Assembly (NCBI GenBank): GCA_022376925.1
Contig: JAIOJX010000002.1
Location: 67,039,001-67,103,000, forward strand
Length of the DNA stretch: 64,000 nucleotides
From: Tragulus kanchil
Lineage: Eukaryota; Chordata; Mammalia; Artiodactyla; Tragulidae
Direction: 5' to 3'
Shown in pieces: positions 11,869-22,080 of this stretch; position 1 is the stretch's first letter, and every line of letters begins with the position of its first letter. The translations under genes were made by a program, and so were the position numbers. The notes under the pieces are model-generated. The model ran no database searches. It was not told the origin of the DNA and saw only the letters and a program-made list of their open reading frames with translations.

Positions 11869-12560
11869 ATCTTTAGCCAGATAGAAGTCTAAATCGGTAT
11901 GTCCAGTTTTCTACTTAACATCTGTCTCCACACTTGGCTATCTTTTAGACATTCTAATTTCTAAGTGTAAAAAACAATCTCTAGGTCTTGCTCCCACACC
12001 TCTTTCATCCAGGAACTTCCTTATCCTAGTTGATAATTCCAGCTTTTCAGATGCTCAGAGCCCAAATTTAGGACTCTCTTTGTCTCTTATATCATTATAT
12101 TTAATTTGTCAGGAAATCTTTTGGCTTTACATTCGAAATATGTCCAGAATTTAACATCAGAAACATGTGGATTAAATCTATCTGAAAATTTCTTGGTTAT
12201 AAAAATTAAGGGGAAAAACTGTTTGGCCAGATGCATCGTGGGTGATGCCAAACCCAGATTGTTTGAAATACATGTGTGCTGGTTAGATAAACAAACAAAC
12301 AAGTTTTTTTTCCATCTTGCCTTGTAAAATCTCACACTCACTATAAAAATCTCAGGCCAGGGAGGGGGACCAAGATGGCGTAACTTACCTTTATCACCAT
12401 CGTGTTCCCAGCCATGCTTGTCTCCCACTAGGCAACTTCAGTAGCCTTTGTCTCCCAGCTGTCACCCTGGTCCCTTTTGTAACTTATTTCCAACACAGCA
12501 ACCAAAGAAATCCTTTAACATGGAAGTCAAATCATGTCACTCTTGATTATTATTGTATTT
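11869..12560 (+). repeat. Ancient mammal-wide repeat, interrupted
   Basis: The parts 11869-12155 and 12384-12560 line up with a common old mammalian repeat whose consensus contains blocks like 'atatgtccagaat', 'ttatcaccatcgtg' and 'gtcaaatcatgtcactc'. I cannot name the family with confidence. The 228-base segment at 12156-12383 interrupts it cleanly. Confidence 0.5.
12156..12383 (+). repeat. 228-base segment identical to the L1 5' flank and head
   Basis: The segment runs from 'atcagaaacatg' to 'caagatggcgtaa' and is repeated, base for base as far as I can read, at 14231-14458 and 15318-15545. Its last 40 bases or so are the start of the L1, including a CAAGATGGC YY1-type motif at 12371-12379. 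No L1 body follows here; the ancient repeat resumes at 12384. The flanking bases on both sides are 'taac'-like. It has no poly-A. Confidence 0.85.
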
Positions 12561-13310
12561 ATTTCTGTGAGCTCCTAGAACCATGCCTACTATATATTCT
12601 GTGCTTGTGACTGAACACATGAATACCCTTTCTTAGAAGAGACTATTATATTCTGAGAAAGTAACTTACTTATTCAATATCTCATAGAGAGTAGCAGAAT
12701 TTAACCTAGGTGTTTAAACTTCACACTAATGTTCTTTTCACTGTTCTATATCTCCTCCTAATACTCATGATGGATATCAGGATTTTTCTGAGGAAGATTG
12801 TTGAAATGGTGGGAGTGTAGTTCCAGTCCTGATTCTGCCACTAAGCAGAAAAAAATCTGAGTACAACACTTTCTGGCTTGCAGAAAGCAGTTGAACTAGA
12901 TCATTCCTAAGCTCCATTCTAGAGCCAAATAAATTCAGTGATCCCGTAAAAGTTTCCTATTTTTAACATCAGTTGAGAGTATCAGCAGAACAAGGGCACC
13001 TACCAGATGTGCTAATCTGATCCTTAGATTTTCAGACAGCTAGATGTTGTAACCTTGTTGAGTGGGACAGGGTTTCCCAGGGCTGGTTGCTAACCAGTGA
13101 CATTTGGCTCAGAGTGCACTCTCAGTGGTAATTTATGCAAATGTGGATTGTTTGTGTAAAATGGAGTGTGACACCCATCTATTTACTTATTTATTTATTT
13201 TATGTATTTACCATGTGAAATGAAACCCACATGCAAATTAGTGGTGTGATACCTTAAGAGTTTATAACAAGCCTTCATGTGGTTTTTCTAGTTCATTAGG
13301 TTAGAACTCA

Positions 13311-13360
<50 letters not shown>

Positions 13361-14175
13361 GTACAAGCATTTGTGTTTATTTCTTTACCTCAAATACAAC
13401 ACATTTTTGTCTCAGGATACACTTTTCCAACCCTAAGCAGCTCTTTATTCCAGCCAAGATCGTTTTTGTACAATTTTTCTTTAATCTCCCTTTTTATTGG
13501 GCCTTTTCATTTGTCTTCTCTCCTCTTTCTTTCCTTTTCTTTCTAGTTTATTTTCTGTGCCACTTCAGTTCAGAATAGCTTTCTTAAAATATATTTTATC
13601 CATGCAGGATAAAAGATGTATTTTGGTTAAATTGAATGTAATAAGACCTTAGTTTCTGATTTTTAGCTTTACTGTCCTTTGTGTCTGTATTTATGTTATT
13701 TAGGATTTCAGCGAGTTTGCTAATATGTGCTACGTAGAGAATTAGTAGTCTATTTTAAAGTTTTAAGATAGAATATTGCTATTATCTCTTGGCTTAGTCT
13801 TACCTACAAAATTGGAAGTTCCTTAAGGTCAACACTATGTCTTATTGGGCTTTATTTTCCTACAGCTATAGTATCTGGCACACTTTATGTACCCAACAAA
13901 TATTGAATACCTAACCCTGTGTAGTAGAATTTCTATTCACTTGGAACCACTCCCGCTGGTCAACTAAGTCTTATTTGACCGCACTTGAAATTTGAAATCA
14001 AAACAGACTATTCCATATTCCCAGAATCTTGAGGAAAACTTGTGGCTCCTTAGGATTATATGTCTGACTGCATTTTGGGTGAATCTTTCTATGCCCGAGT
14101 CTGTCCACTTGAGTTTTTCTATTATATACACTGACTTATCTGTAGTTTTAGAAGTTGCTGATAATGGAATCTTTT
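12561..14175. other. Unique sequence, no gene recognised
   Basis: This is AT-rich sequence with a T-rich tract near 13500 and the AT microsatellite at 13310-13358. Open frames are short and not conserved in type. It is not involved in any duplication. Confidence 0.6.
13310..13358. repeat. (TA)n microsatellite
   Basis: A short GTGTG start leads into about 20 uninterrupted TA dinucleotides. The 77-residue frame that spans it, rich in alternating Tyr and Ile, is a translation of the repeat and not a gene. Confidence 0.97.
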
Positions 14176-16305
14176 GCAAATTTCTTGAAATCAAGTATCC
14201 TTTACTGAAATATTACTGGATATGGAATGAATCAGAAACATGTGGATTAAATCTATCTGAAAATTTCTTGGTTATAAAAATTAAGGGGAAAAACTGTTTG
14301 GCCAGATGCATCGTGGGTGATGCCAAACCCAGATTGTTTGAAATACATGTGTGCTGGTTAGATAAACAAACAAACAAGTTTTTTTTCCATCTTGCCTTGT
14401 AAAATCTCACACTCACTATAAAAATCTCAGGCCAGGGAGGGGGACCAAGATGGCGTAAGAATGAGAGGATTTCACCAACTTCCCAGTAGAATCACCAGAA
14501 CTAACCAAGAAATGAAACACCACCAACAAACCAGCCTCTAGACAGCAAAAGAACTCAGGTCTACATGGGTTGAAGAGCAAGCAGCCAGAACTTTCCTGGA
14601 GCTTCCGTACTGAAGGCCCTGTACCCCAAACCCCACACTGGACCAGGTGGAGAGAACGCTGGGAAGTGCGCCGGAAGGACAGAAGGCAGTGCTCAATGTG
14701 AAAATCCCTCTGGGACAGTACAGGGACTCCAAGAGCCAGATGAGCTGAGAAAACGCTAGCAGGGGCATGCAAAATGGAATAGAGAACTCCCCCACGGGTT
14801 GCAGCCCCAGCCAGATGGGAAGCTTGCGCCCACATTTGGGGCTTAGTCCCCTATTCGGCAGTCCACGCGTTGGCAGCTTGAACAGCCCCGCAGCCCCAGA
14901 GCTGCAGCAAAGGAACCGGGCACCTGGGATGAGAAGCCTGAGTCCCGCAGGCAGTGGAGAGGCACAGCAGAGGAAACAGGGAAAAGAGCAGGGATTGAAG
15001 GCTACCAGGAGGTGCACAATGGAACCCGGGAGCCCCCTCCAGCACAGGGCCCGGAAGCACGGTCCCTGCCCAAAAGACTGGGAACCGCCCGCCAGGCCAG
15101 CCCCTGCCAGCATCTGAGCAGTCTGCAGAGCCTTTGTTTTGCTCAAAGCAAAACAGAAACCAGAGCAACCGGCTCCGCAAGTGTCCTGACTACAAAAAAC
15201 CCTGACCTTCACTGAAACCAACAAGCACCGGCCCCAAATATACTGGAATGCTGATATGAATCGCAAATTTCTTGAAATCAAGTATCCTTTACTGAAATAT
15301 TACTGGATATGGAATGAATCAGAAACATGTGGATTAAATCTATCTGAAAATTTCTTGGTTATAAAAATTAAGGGGAAAAACTGTTTGGCCAGATGCATCG
15401 TGGGTGATGCCAAACCCAGATTGTTTGAAATACATGTGTGCTGGTTAGATAAACAAACAAACAAGTTTTTTTTCCATCTTGCCTTGTAAAATCTCACACT
15501 CACTATAAAAATCTCAGGCCAGGGAGGGGGACCAAGATGGCGTAAGAATGAGAGGATTTCACCAACTTCCCAGTAGAATCACCAGAACTAACCAAGAAAT
15601 GAAACACCACCAACAAACCAGCCTCTAGACAGCAAAAGAACTCAGGTCTACATGGGTTGAAGAGCAAGCAGCCAGAACTTTCCTGGAGCTTCCGTACTGA
15701 AGGCCCTGTACCCCAAACCCCACACTGGACCAGGTGGAGAGAACGCTGGGAAGTGCGCGGAAGGACAGAAGGCAGTGCTCAATGTGAAAATCCCTCTGGG
15801 ACAGTACAGGGACTCCAAGAGCCAGATGAGCTGAGAAAACGCTAGCAGGGGCATGCAAAATGGAATAGAGAACTCCCCCACGGGTTGCAGCCCCAGCCAG
15901 ATGGGAAGCTTGCGCCCACATTTGGGGCTTAGTCCCCTATTCGGCAGTCCACGCGTTGGCAGCTTGAACAGCCCCGCAGCCCCAGAGCTGCAGCAAAGGA
16001 ACCGGGCACCTGGGATGAGAAGCCTGAGTCCCGCAGGCAGTGGAGAGGCACAGCAGAGGAAACAGGGAAAAGAGCAGGGATTGAAGGCTACCAGGAGGTG
16101 CACAATGGAACCCGGGAGCCCCCTCCAGCACAGGGCCCGGAAGCACGGTCCCTGCCCAAAAGACTGGGAACCGCCCGCCAGGCCAGCCCCTGCCAGCATC
16201 TGAGCAGTCTGCAGAGCCTTTGTTTTGCTCAAAGCAAAACAGAAACCAGAGCAACCGGCTCCGCAAGTGTCCTGACTACAAAAAACCCTGACCTTCACTG
16301 AAACC
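14176..16305. repeat. Local direct duplication 6 (offset 1,086-1,087)
   Basis: Copy one is 14176-15219 and copy two 15263-16305, with a 43-base spacer. One C-run deletion (near 14670/15757) distinguishes them. The unit includes the flank, the L1 head and about 750 bases of the L1 5' UTR. The spacer 15220-15262 resembles a degraded form of the sequence just before 14176. Confidence 0.97.
14446..14454 (+). promoter_or_regulatory. YY1-type site at the L1 5' end
   Basis: CAAGATGGC lies within about 20 bases of the L1 start, as does the YY1 site that positions transcription initiation in the human L1 promoter. The same motif is repeated at 12371-12379 and 15533-15541 because of the copied segment. 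Activity is not implied for this degraded element. Confidence 0.65.
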
Positions 16306-17098
16306 TAAGACATAAGCAGTTATCCAGCTCCCCTACCTGAGCCCCACCAGTACAGACTAGGGAAATCTGGGGCATCACGAGCAAACTGGTGGAAGGTCCA
16401 CATACAGATGAGAAGATAAAAACCAGGGACAGTATTTACCCTTTTTTTTTAATTTTAATTTTTTTAACTTCTTTTTTTGCCACTGTTTCCTCTCTCTATG
16501 CTCTAACTTTTAAAAATCCTTTTATATCTACTACTATCCTCTACACAAATATTTCCTATCTTCCTGTCTCTACTATTCTCTTCCAGCTGTACTAAACTCG
16601 ACTACACACTAAGTTTTGTTACCTAACTGTACAAAATCGTTGCAACACAAATTCATTCCTGCTCATTACCCATGCACGCTCCTCATTCTCACCTCCAACA
16701 CATGTCTTAGTTAAAAACTGCTTTCACTGTAATATTCCCAGCCAGGACCTTGCCCTGGATCTGTTTTTCCAGGCAATATTTTAATTAACTTAGAGCTTAA
16801 TGGTCAGGTACCAACTTTGATTGTGCCGTTTTCCAGAAAAATTTCCTGTGCTTTATCCCTGTAAGACTGTTCAGTTGTGGTTATTGATATGTATGTATGT
16901 ATATTTTTCCATCTGGTTAGAAAATATTTGCATGATTTTATGACTGTCATCTATCAGGGATACACCTCTTGTTCCTCATATGCTTATATTTGAACTGATA
17001 CCACTGAACACCATAGCAAACCAGACATAGAGCCTACAAAAAAAAGAACTGCAACACACAGAAAGAAACAAAAATTAACATAATAATGAAAACACAGA
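16306..17098 (+). mobile_element. L1 5' UTR to ORF1 interval
   Basis: The first part (to about 16440) continues the L1 5' UTR. A pyrimidine-rich and AT-rich middle follows (16440-16990), which I cannot align to a known L1 part and which could be a later insertion or subfamily-specific UTR. The stretch from about 16990 ('accactgaacaccatagc') leads into ORF1. There is no open frame of note. Confidence 0.6.
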
Positions 17099-17112
17099 GA
17101 AACACCACACAA

Positions 17113-17973
17113 ATGAAGGAACAAATCAGAGAAACACAGTTACAAATGACAGAAGATGAGATAGACCAATTATCGGAAAGAATTCAGAAGAGCCATACCA
17201 GCGAGGATTCAAAACACCGAAAACAGAATTTTAGAGGAAATTAGTGCACGGAGAAGAGACACGTAAGAAATGAAAAATAAACAAATAGAGACAAACAACT
17301 CAATTCCTGAACTTATAAATACTATAGAAGGATTCAACAGTAGAATCTCGGAGGTAGAAGAATGGATAAGTGAGCTGGAAGAAAGAATGGTGGAAATAAA
17401 TGCTGAAGAACAGAACTAAGCACAAAGAAGCAAAAGAACTGAGGATAGCATCAAAGACCTCTGGGACAATATCAAACGCACCAACATTAGAATTATAGGA
17501 GTTCCAGAAGAAGAAGAGGGGAAGAAAGGCTATGAAAAATTCTTAAAGAGGTTATAGTTGAAAACTTCCAAAGCATGGGAATAAAATAGTCAAAAAAGTC
17601 CAAGAAGCACAGAGTTCCATACAGGAGAAACCCCAGAAGAAACACACCAAGGCACATTCTAATCAAACTAACGCAGACTAAATATAAAGACAGATTACTA
17701 AAAGCAGCTAGGAGCAAACAACAAATAACATATAAAGGAAACCCCATACGTCTAACTGCGGATCTTTCCACAGAAACCCTGCAGGCCAGAAGAGAATGGC
17801 AGGACACATTTAAATGGCTAAAAGAGAATAACCTCCAAGCAAGAATTCTCTACCCAGCAAGAATCTCATTCAGAATTGATGGAGAAGTCAAAAGCTTCAC
17901 AGACAAGCAAAAGCAAAAAGAATTCTGTACCACAAAACCAGCTCTACAACAAGTGTTAAAGGGCCACATATAG
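17113..17973 (+). pseudogene. L1 ORF1 remnant, first copy
   Basis: ORF1p is the L1 RNA-binding trimeric coiled-coil protein. The ATG at 17113 opens a frame starting MKEQIRETQLQM that breaks within about 40 codons. The coiled-coil-like part is recognisable only across frames. The C-terminal part, with the conserved 'RRNTPRHI' and 'LQARREWQDTFKWLKE' segments, is in another frame and ends at 17973. It is more damaged than the copy at 18198, mostly before 17436. Confidence 0.8.
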
Positions 17974-18027
17974 CCAATAAATACAAGAATAGGAAAAGTC
18001 TTACAAATCAAACCCCAGATATCTAAG

Positions 18028-18206
18028 ATGACAGTAGGAACATTCATATCAGTAATTACTTTAAATGTAAATGAATTAAATGCTCAAACCAATGGATACA
18101 GGCTGCCTGCATGGATCCAGAAGCAAGACCCATATATATGCTGTTTACAAGACACCAATTTCAGACCTAGAGACACTCATAGACTGAAAGGGAGAGGATG
18201 GAAAAA
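18028..18206 (+). pseudogene. L1 ORF2 start, copy cut by duplication joint
   Basis: This begins with the same ATG and first 59 or so codons as the ORF2 at 19145 (endonuclease N-terminus, including 'CCLQDTNFRP'). It is interrupted at 18206 where sequence jumps back into ORF1. It is not a separate gene. Confidence 0.85.
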
Positions 18207-19090
18207 CAAAAAAACAGAAACACCACACAAATGAAGGAACAAATCAGAGAAACACAGTTACAAATGACAGAAGAGATAGACAAATTATCTGAAAGAGAAT
18301 TCAGAAAAACTATATTAATGAGGATGCAAAACACCGAAAACAGAATATTAGAGGAAATTAGTGCACTGAGAAGAGACATGCAAGAAATGAAAAATAAACA
18401 AATAGAGACAAACAACTCAATTGCTGAACTCAAAAATACTATAGAAGGACTCAACAGTAGAGTATCAGAGGCAGAAGAATGGATAAGTGAGCTGGAAGAC
18501 AGAATGGTGGAAATAACTGCTGAAGAACAGGACAAAGCACAAAGAAGCAAAAGAACTGAGGATAGCATCAAAGACCTCTGGGACAATATCAAACGCACCA
18601 ACATTAGAATTATAGGAGTTCCAGAAGAAGAAGAGGGGAAGAAAGGCTATGAAAAATTCTTAAAGAGGTTATAGTTGAAAACTTCCAAAGCATGGGAATA
18701 AAATAGTCAAAAAAGTCCAAGAAGCACAGAGTTCCATACAGGAGAAACCCCAGAAGAAACACACCAAGGCACATTCTAATCAAACTAACGCAGACTAAAT
18801 ATAAAGACAGATTACTAAAAGCAGCTAGGAGCAAACAACAAATAACATATAAAGGAAACCCCATACGTCTAACTGCGGATCTTTCCACAGAAACCCTGCA
18901 GGCCAGAAGAGAATGGCAGGACACATTTAAATGGCTAAAAGAGAATAACCTCCAAGCAAGAATTCTCTACCCAGCAAGAATCTCATTCAGAATTGATGGA
19001 GAAGTCAAAAGCTTCACAGACAAGCAAAAGCAAAAAGAATTCTGTACCACAAAACCAGCTCTACAACAAGTGTTAAAGGGCCACATATAG
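18198..19090 (+). pseudogene. L1 ORF1 remnant, second copy
   Basis: A 158-codon open frame (18198-18674) covers the ORF1p coiled coil, with heptad-like 'IAELKNTIEGLNSRVSEAEE', and the start of the RRM-like region ('NIRIIGVPEEEEGKKGYEKF'). A frameshift near 18660 ends it. The rest of the RNA-binding and C-terminal domain continues in other frames to a stop at 19090, with an internal stop near 18703. The upstream in-frame start at 18198 lies in joint sequence, so the natural start is probably the later Met of MKEQIRETQ. Confidence 0.85.
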
Positions 19091-19144
19091 CCAATAAATA
19101 CAAGAATAGGAAAAGTCTTACAAATCAAACCCCAGATATCTAAG

Positions 19145-22080
19145 ATGACAGTAGGAACATTCATATCAGTAATTACTTTAAATGTAAATGAATTAAATGC
19201 TCAAACCAATGGATACAGGCTGCCTGCATGGATCCAGAAGCAAGACCCATATATATGCTGTTTACAAGACACCAATTTCAGACCTAGAGACACTCATAGA
19301 CTGAAAGGGAGAGGATGGAAAAAAATATTCCATGCAAATGGAAATCAAAAGAAAGCTGGAGTAGCAATCCTCATATCAGACAAAATAGACCTTAAAATAA
19401 AGAAGATTAGAAGACACAAGGCAGGACACTACATAATGACAAGGGATCTATCCAAAAGGAAGATATAATAATCGTAAATATCTATGCACCCAACACAGGT
19501 GCACCTCAATACATAAGACAAACACTTTCAGACATAAAAGAAGAGATCGACAAAACCACAATAGTAGTCGGAGACGTTAACATTCCTCTCACACCAATGG
19601 ACAGATCCTCAAAACAGAAAAGTAATAAAGAAACACAAGCCTTAAATGCCACACTAGAAGAGATGGACCCCAGGGATATCTTTAGGACCTTCCATCCAAA
19701 AGCAGAAGAATATACTTTCTTCTCAAGTGTTCATGGAACATTCTCCAGGATAGACCACATCTTGGGCCACAAATCAAGCCTCAGGATATTCCAGAAAACT
19801 GAAATTACATCAGCCGTCTTCTCAGACCACAATGCAATGAGACTCGAGATCAACTACAAGAGAAAGATCGCTAAAAACACAAACACATGGAGATTAAACA
19901 ACACATATGGTAAAAATCAAACCGGTTATGGAACAAATCAAAGGAGAAATAAAGAAATTTCTAGAAGAAAATGGCAATGAACACACGACAGTGCAAAACC
20001 TATGGGATATTGCCAAAGCAGTTCTAAGAAGGAAGTTTATAGCAATACAATCCTATCTCAAGAAACAAGAAAAATATCAAACAGACGACCTAACTCTATG
20101 CTTAAAACAATTGGAGAAAGAAGAACAATAAAACCCCAAAGCTAGCAAATGAAGAGAAATCATAAAGACTAGAACAGAAATAAATGAAAAACAAATGAAA
20201 GAAACACTAGTAATGATAAATAAAATGAAAAGCTGGTCTATGAAAAGATCAACAAAATCGACAGACCACTGGCCAGATTCATCAAGAAAAAAAGAGAGAA
20301 GAACCAGATCAACAAAATCAAAAAGGAGAGATTACAACAGATAATGCAGAAATCCAAAGGATTCTAAGAGACTATTATGAACAACAATATGGCAAGAAAC
20401 TGGGAAACCTGGAAGAAATGGACAGTTTCTTGGAGAAGATTAATCTTCCAAGCCTGAACCAGGAAGAAATAGAAACTACGAACAATCCAATCACAAGCTC
20501 AGAAATCAAATTTGTGATTAAAAATCTACCCCAAAATAAAAGCCCAGGGCCAGATGGCTTCACGGGTGAATTCTACCAAACATTTAAAGAAGAACTAATA
20601 CCTGTCCCTCTAAAACTCTTTCAAAAAATTGCACAGAAAGGAACACTTCCAAATATGTTCTCCAAGGCCACCATCATCCTGATACCAAAACCAGGCAAAG
20701 ACAGCACAAAAAAAAGAAAATTATAGATCCATTTCACTGGTGAACTTGGATGCCAAAATCCTCAACAAAATCCTAGCAAACAGAGTTCAACAACACATCA
20801 AAAAACTCATCCCTATCAAACTACCAATGACATTCTTCACAGAACTAGACCAAAGAATAACACAGTTCATATGGAAACACAAAAGACCCCAAATAGCCAA
20901 AGTAATCCTGAGAAAGAAGAATGGAGTGGAGGGATCAGCCTCTCTAACTTCAGACTCTACTACAAAGCAACAGTCATCAAGACAGTATGATACTGGCACA
21001 AAAACAGAACCATAGATCAATGGAACAAGATAGAGAACCCAGAGATAAACCCACGCACCTATGGGTGCCTTATTTTTGACAAAGGAGGCAAAACTATACA
21101 ATGGGAAAAAGACAGCGTCTTCAACAAGTGGTGCTGGGAAAATTGCACAGCTACATGCAAAAAAATGAAGTTGGCACATTCCCTGACACCATACACAAAG
21201 ATCAACTCAAAATGGATTAAAGACCTAAATGTAAGACCGGAAACCAGCAAATTCTTAGAGGAGAATATAGGCAAAACACTCAAGGACATAAACCAAAGCA
21301 AGATCTTTCATGACCCGCCTACTAGAATAGCGGAACTAAACATAAAAATTAACATGTGGGACGTAATGAAACTTAAAAGCTTTTGTACAGCAAAAGAAAT
21401 TACAAACAAGCTGAACAGACAGCCCACTGAATGGGAGAAAATCATAGCAAATGAATCAACTGACAAAGAATTAATCACCAAAATCTACAAGCAACTCAGA
21501 CAACTCAGCACTGCAAAAATGAATTACCCAATCAAAAAATAGGGAAAAGACTGAAAGAGACATTTCACCAAAGAGGACATACAGATGACCAAAAAGCACA
21601 TGAAACGATGTTCCACCTTGCTTATTCTTAGAGAAATGCAAATCAAAAGTACAATGAGATATCACCTCACACCCGTCAGAATGGCCATCATCAACAAATC
21701 GACAGACAATACATGCTAGAGAGGGTACGGAGAAAAGGGAACCCTCTTGCATTGCTGGTGGGAATGTCAATTGATACAGCTGCTATGGAAGACAGTATGG
21801 AGATTCCTTAAAAAACTAAAAATAGAAGCACCATACTACCCAGCAATCCAACCATTAGGCTTATACCCAGATGAAATCTAAACTGACAGAAGCACCTGTA
21901 CCCCAATGTTTATTGTAGTTCTCTACACAATAGCTAGATCATGGAAACAAGCTAGATGTCCATCGATGAATGCATGGATAAAGAAGCTCTGGTACATATA
22001 TAAAATGGAATATACTCAGTTGTAAAAAGAAATGCAGAAGACTCAGCCCTAATGAGGTGGCTGGATCTAGAACCTATCAT
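19145..22080 (+). pseudogene. L1 ORF2 remnant: endonuclease and part of reverse transcriptase
   Basis: ORF2p nicks target DNA and reverse-transcribes L1 RNA. The ATG at 19145 starts an apurinic-type endonuclease domain: 'TLNVNELNA', then 'CCLQDTNF' where the catalytic Glu position reads Asp (residue 42), 'GWKKIFHANGNQKKAGVAIL', a 'VVGDVNIPL' Asp motif and 'FSDHNAMRLEI' with the catalytic Asp-His. Frame breaks occur near 19445 and 19905 and between 20130 and 20418. The fingers region is open at 20418-20726 ('[17 protein letters not shown]'). Near 20815 the sequence jumps from '[10 protein letters not shown]' to '[14 protein letters not shown]', skipping about 300 residues and the catalytic palm. 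The C-terminal region (21165-21542) and a Cys-rich tail in broken frames follow. Confidence 0.9.

Larger units (their letters stand above)
17099..19323. repeat. Local direct duplication 7 inside L1 (offset 1,117-1,118)
   Basis: Copy one is 17099-18206 and copy two 18217-19323, with a spacer of about 10 bases. The first 340 bases of copy one differ from copy two at roughly 25 sites, and copy one has stops where copy two is open. From about 17436 onward the copies are essentially identical. The unit spans most of ORF1 and the first 180 bases of ORF2. Confidence 0.95.

Noticed and set aside
13313..13546. 77-codon frame starting in the TA repeat
   Set aside because: It is a Tyr-Ile translation of a microsatellite with no recognisable continuation.
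17493..18924. Minus-strand hydrophobic frames of 104-145 codons
   Set aside because: They are the reverse complement of the purine-rich L1 ORF1 coding strand, which gives Leu/Ser/Phe-rich false membrane proteins.
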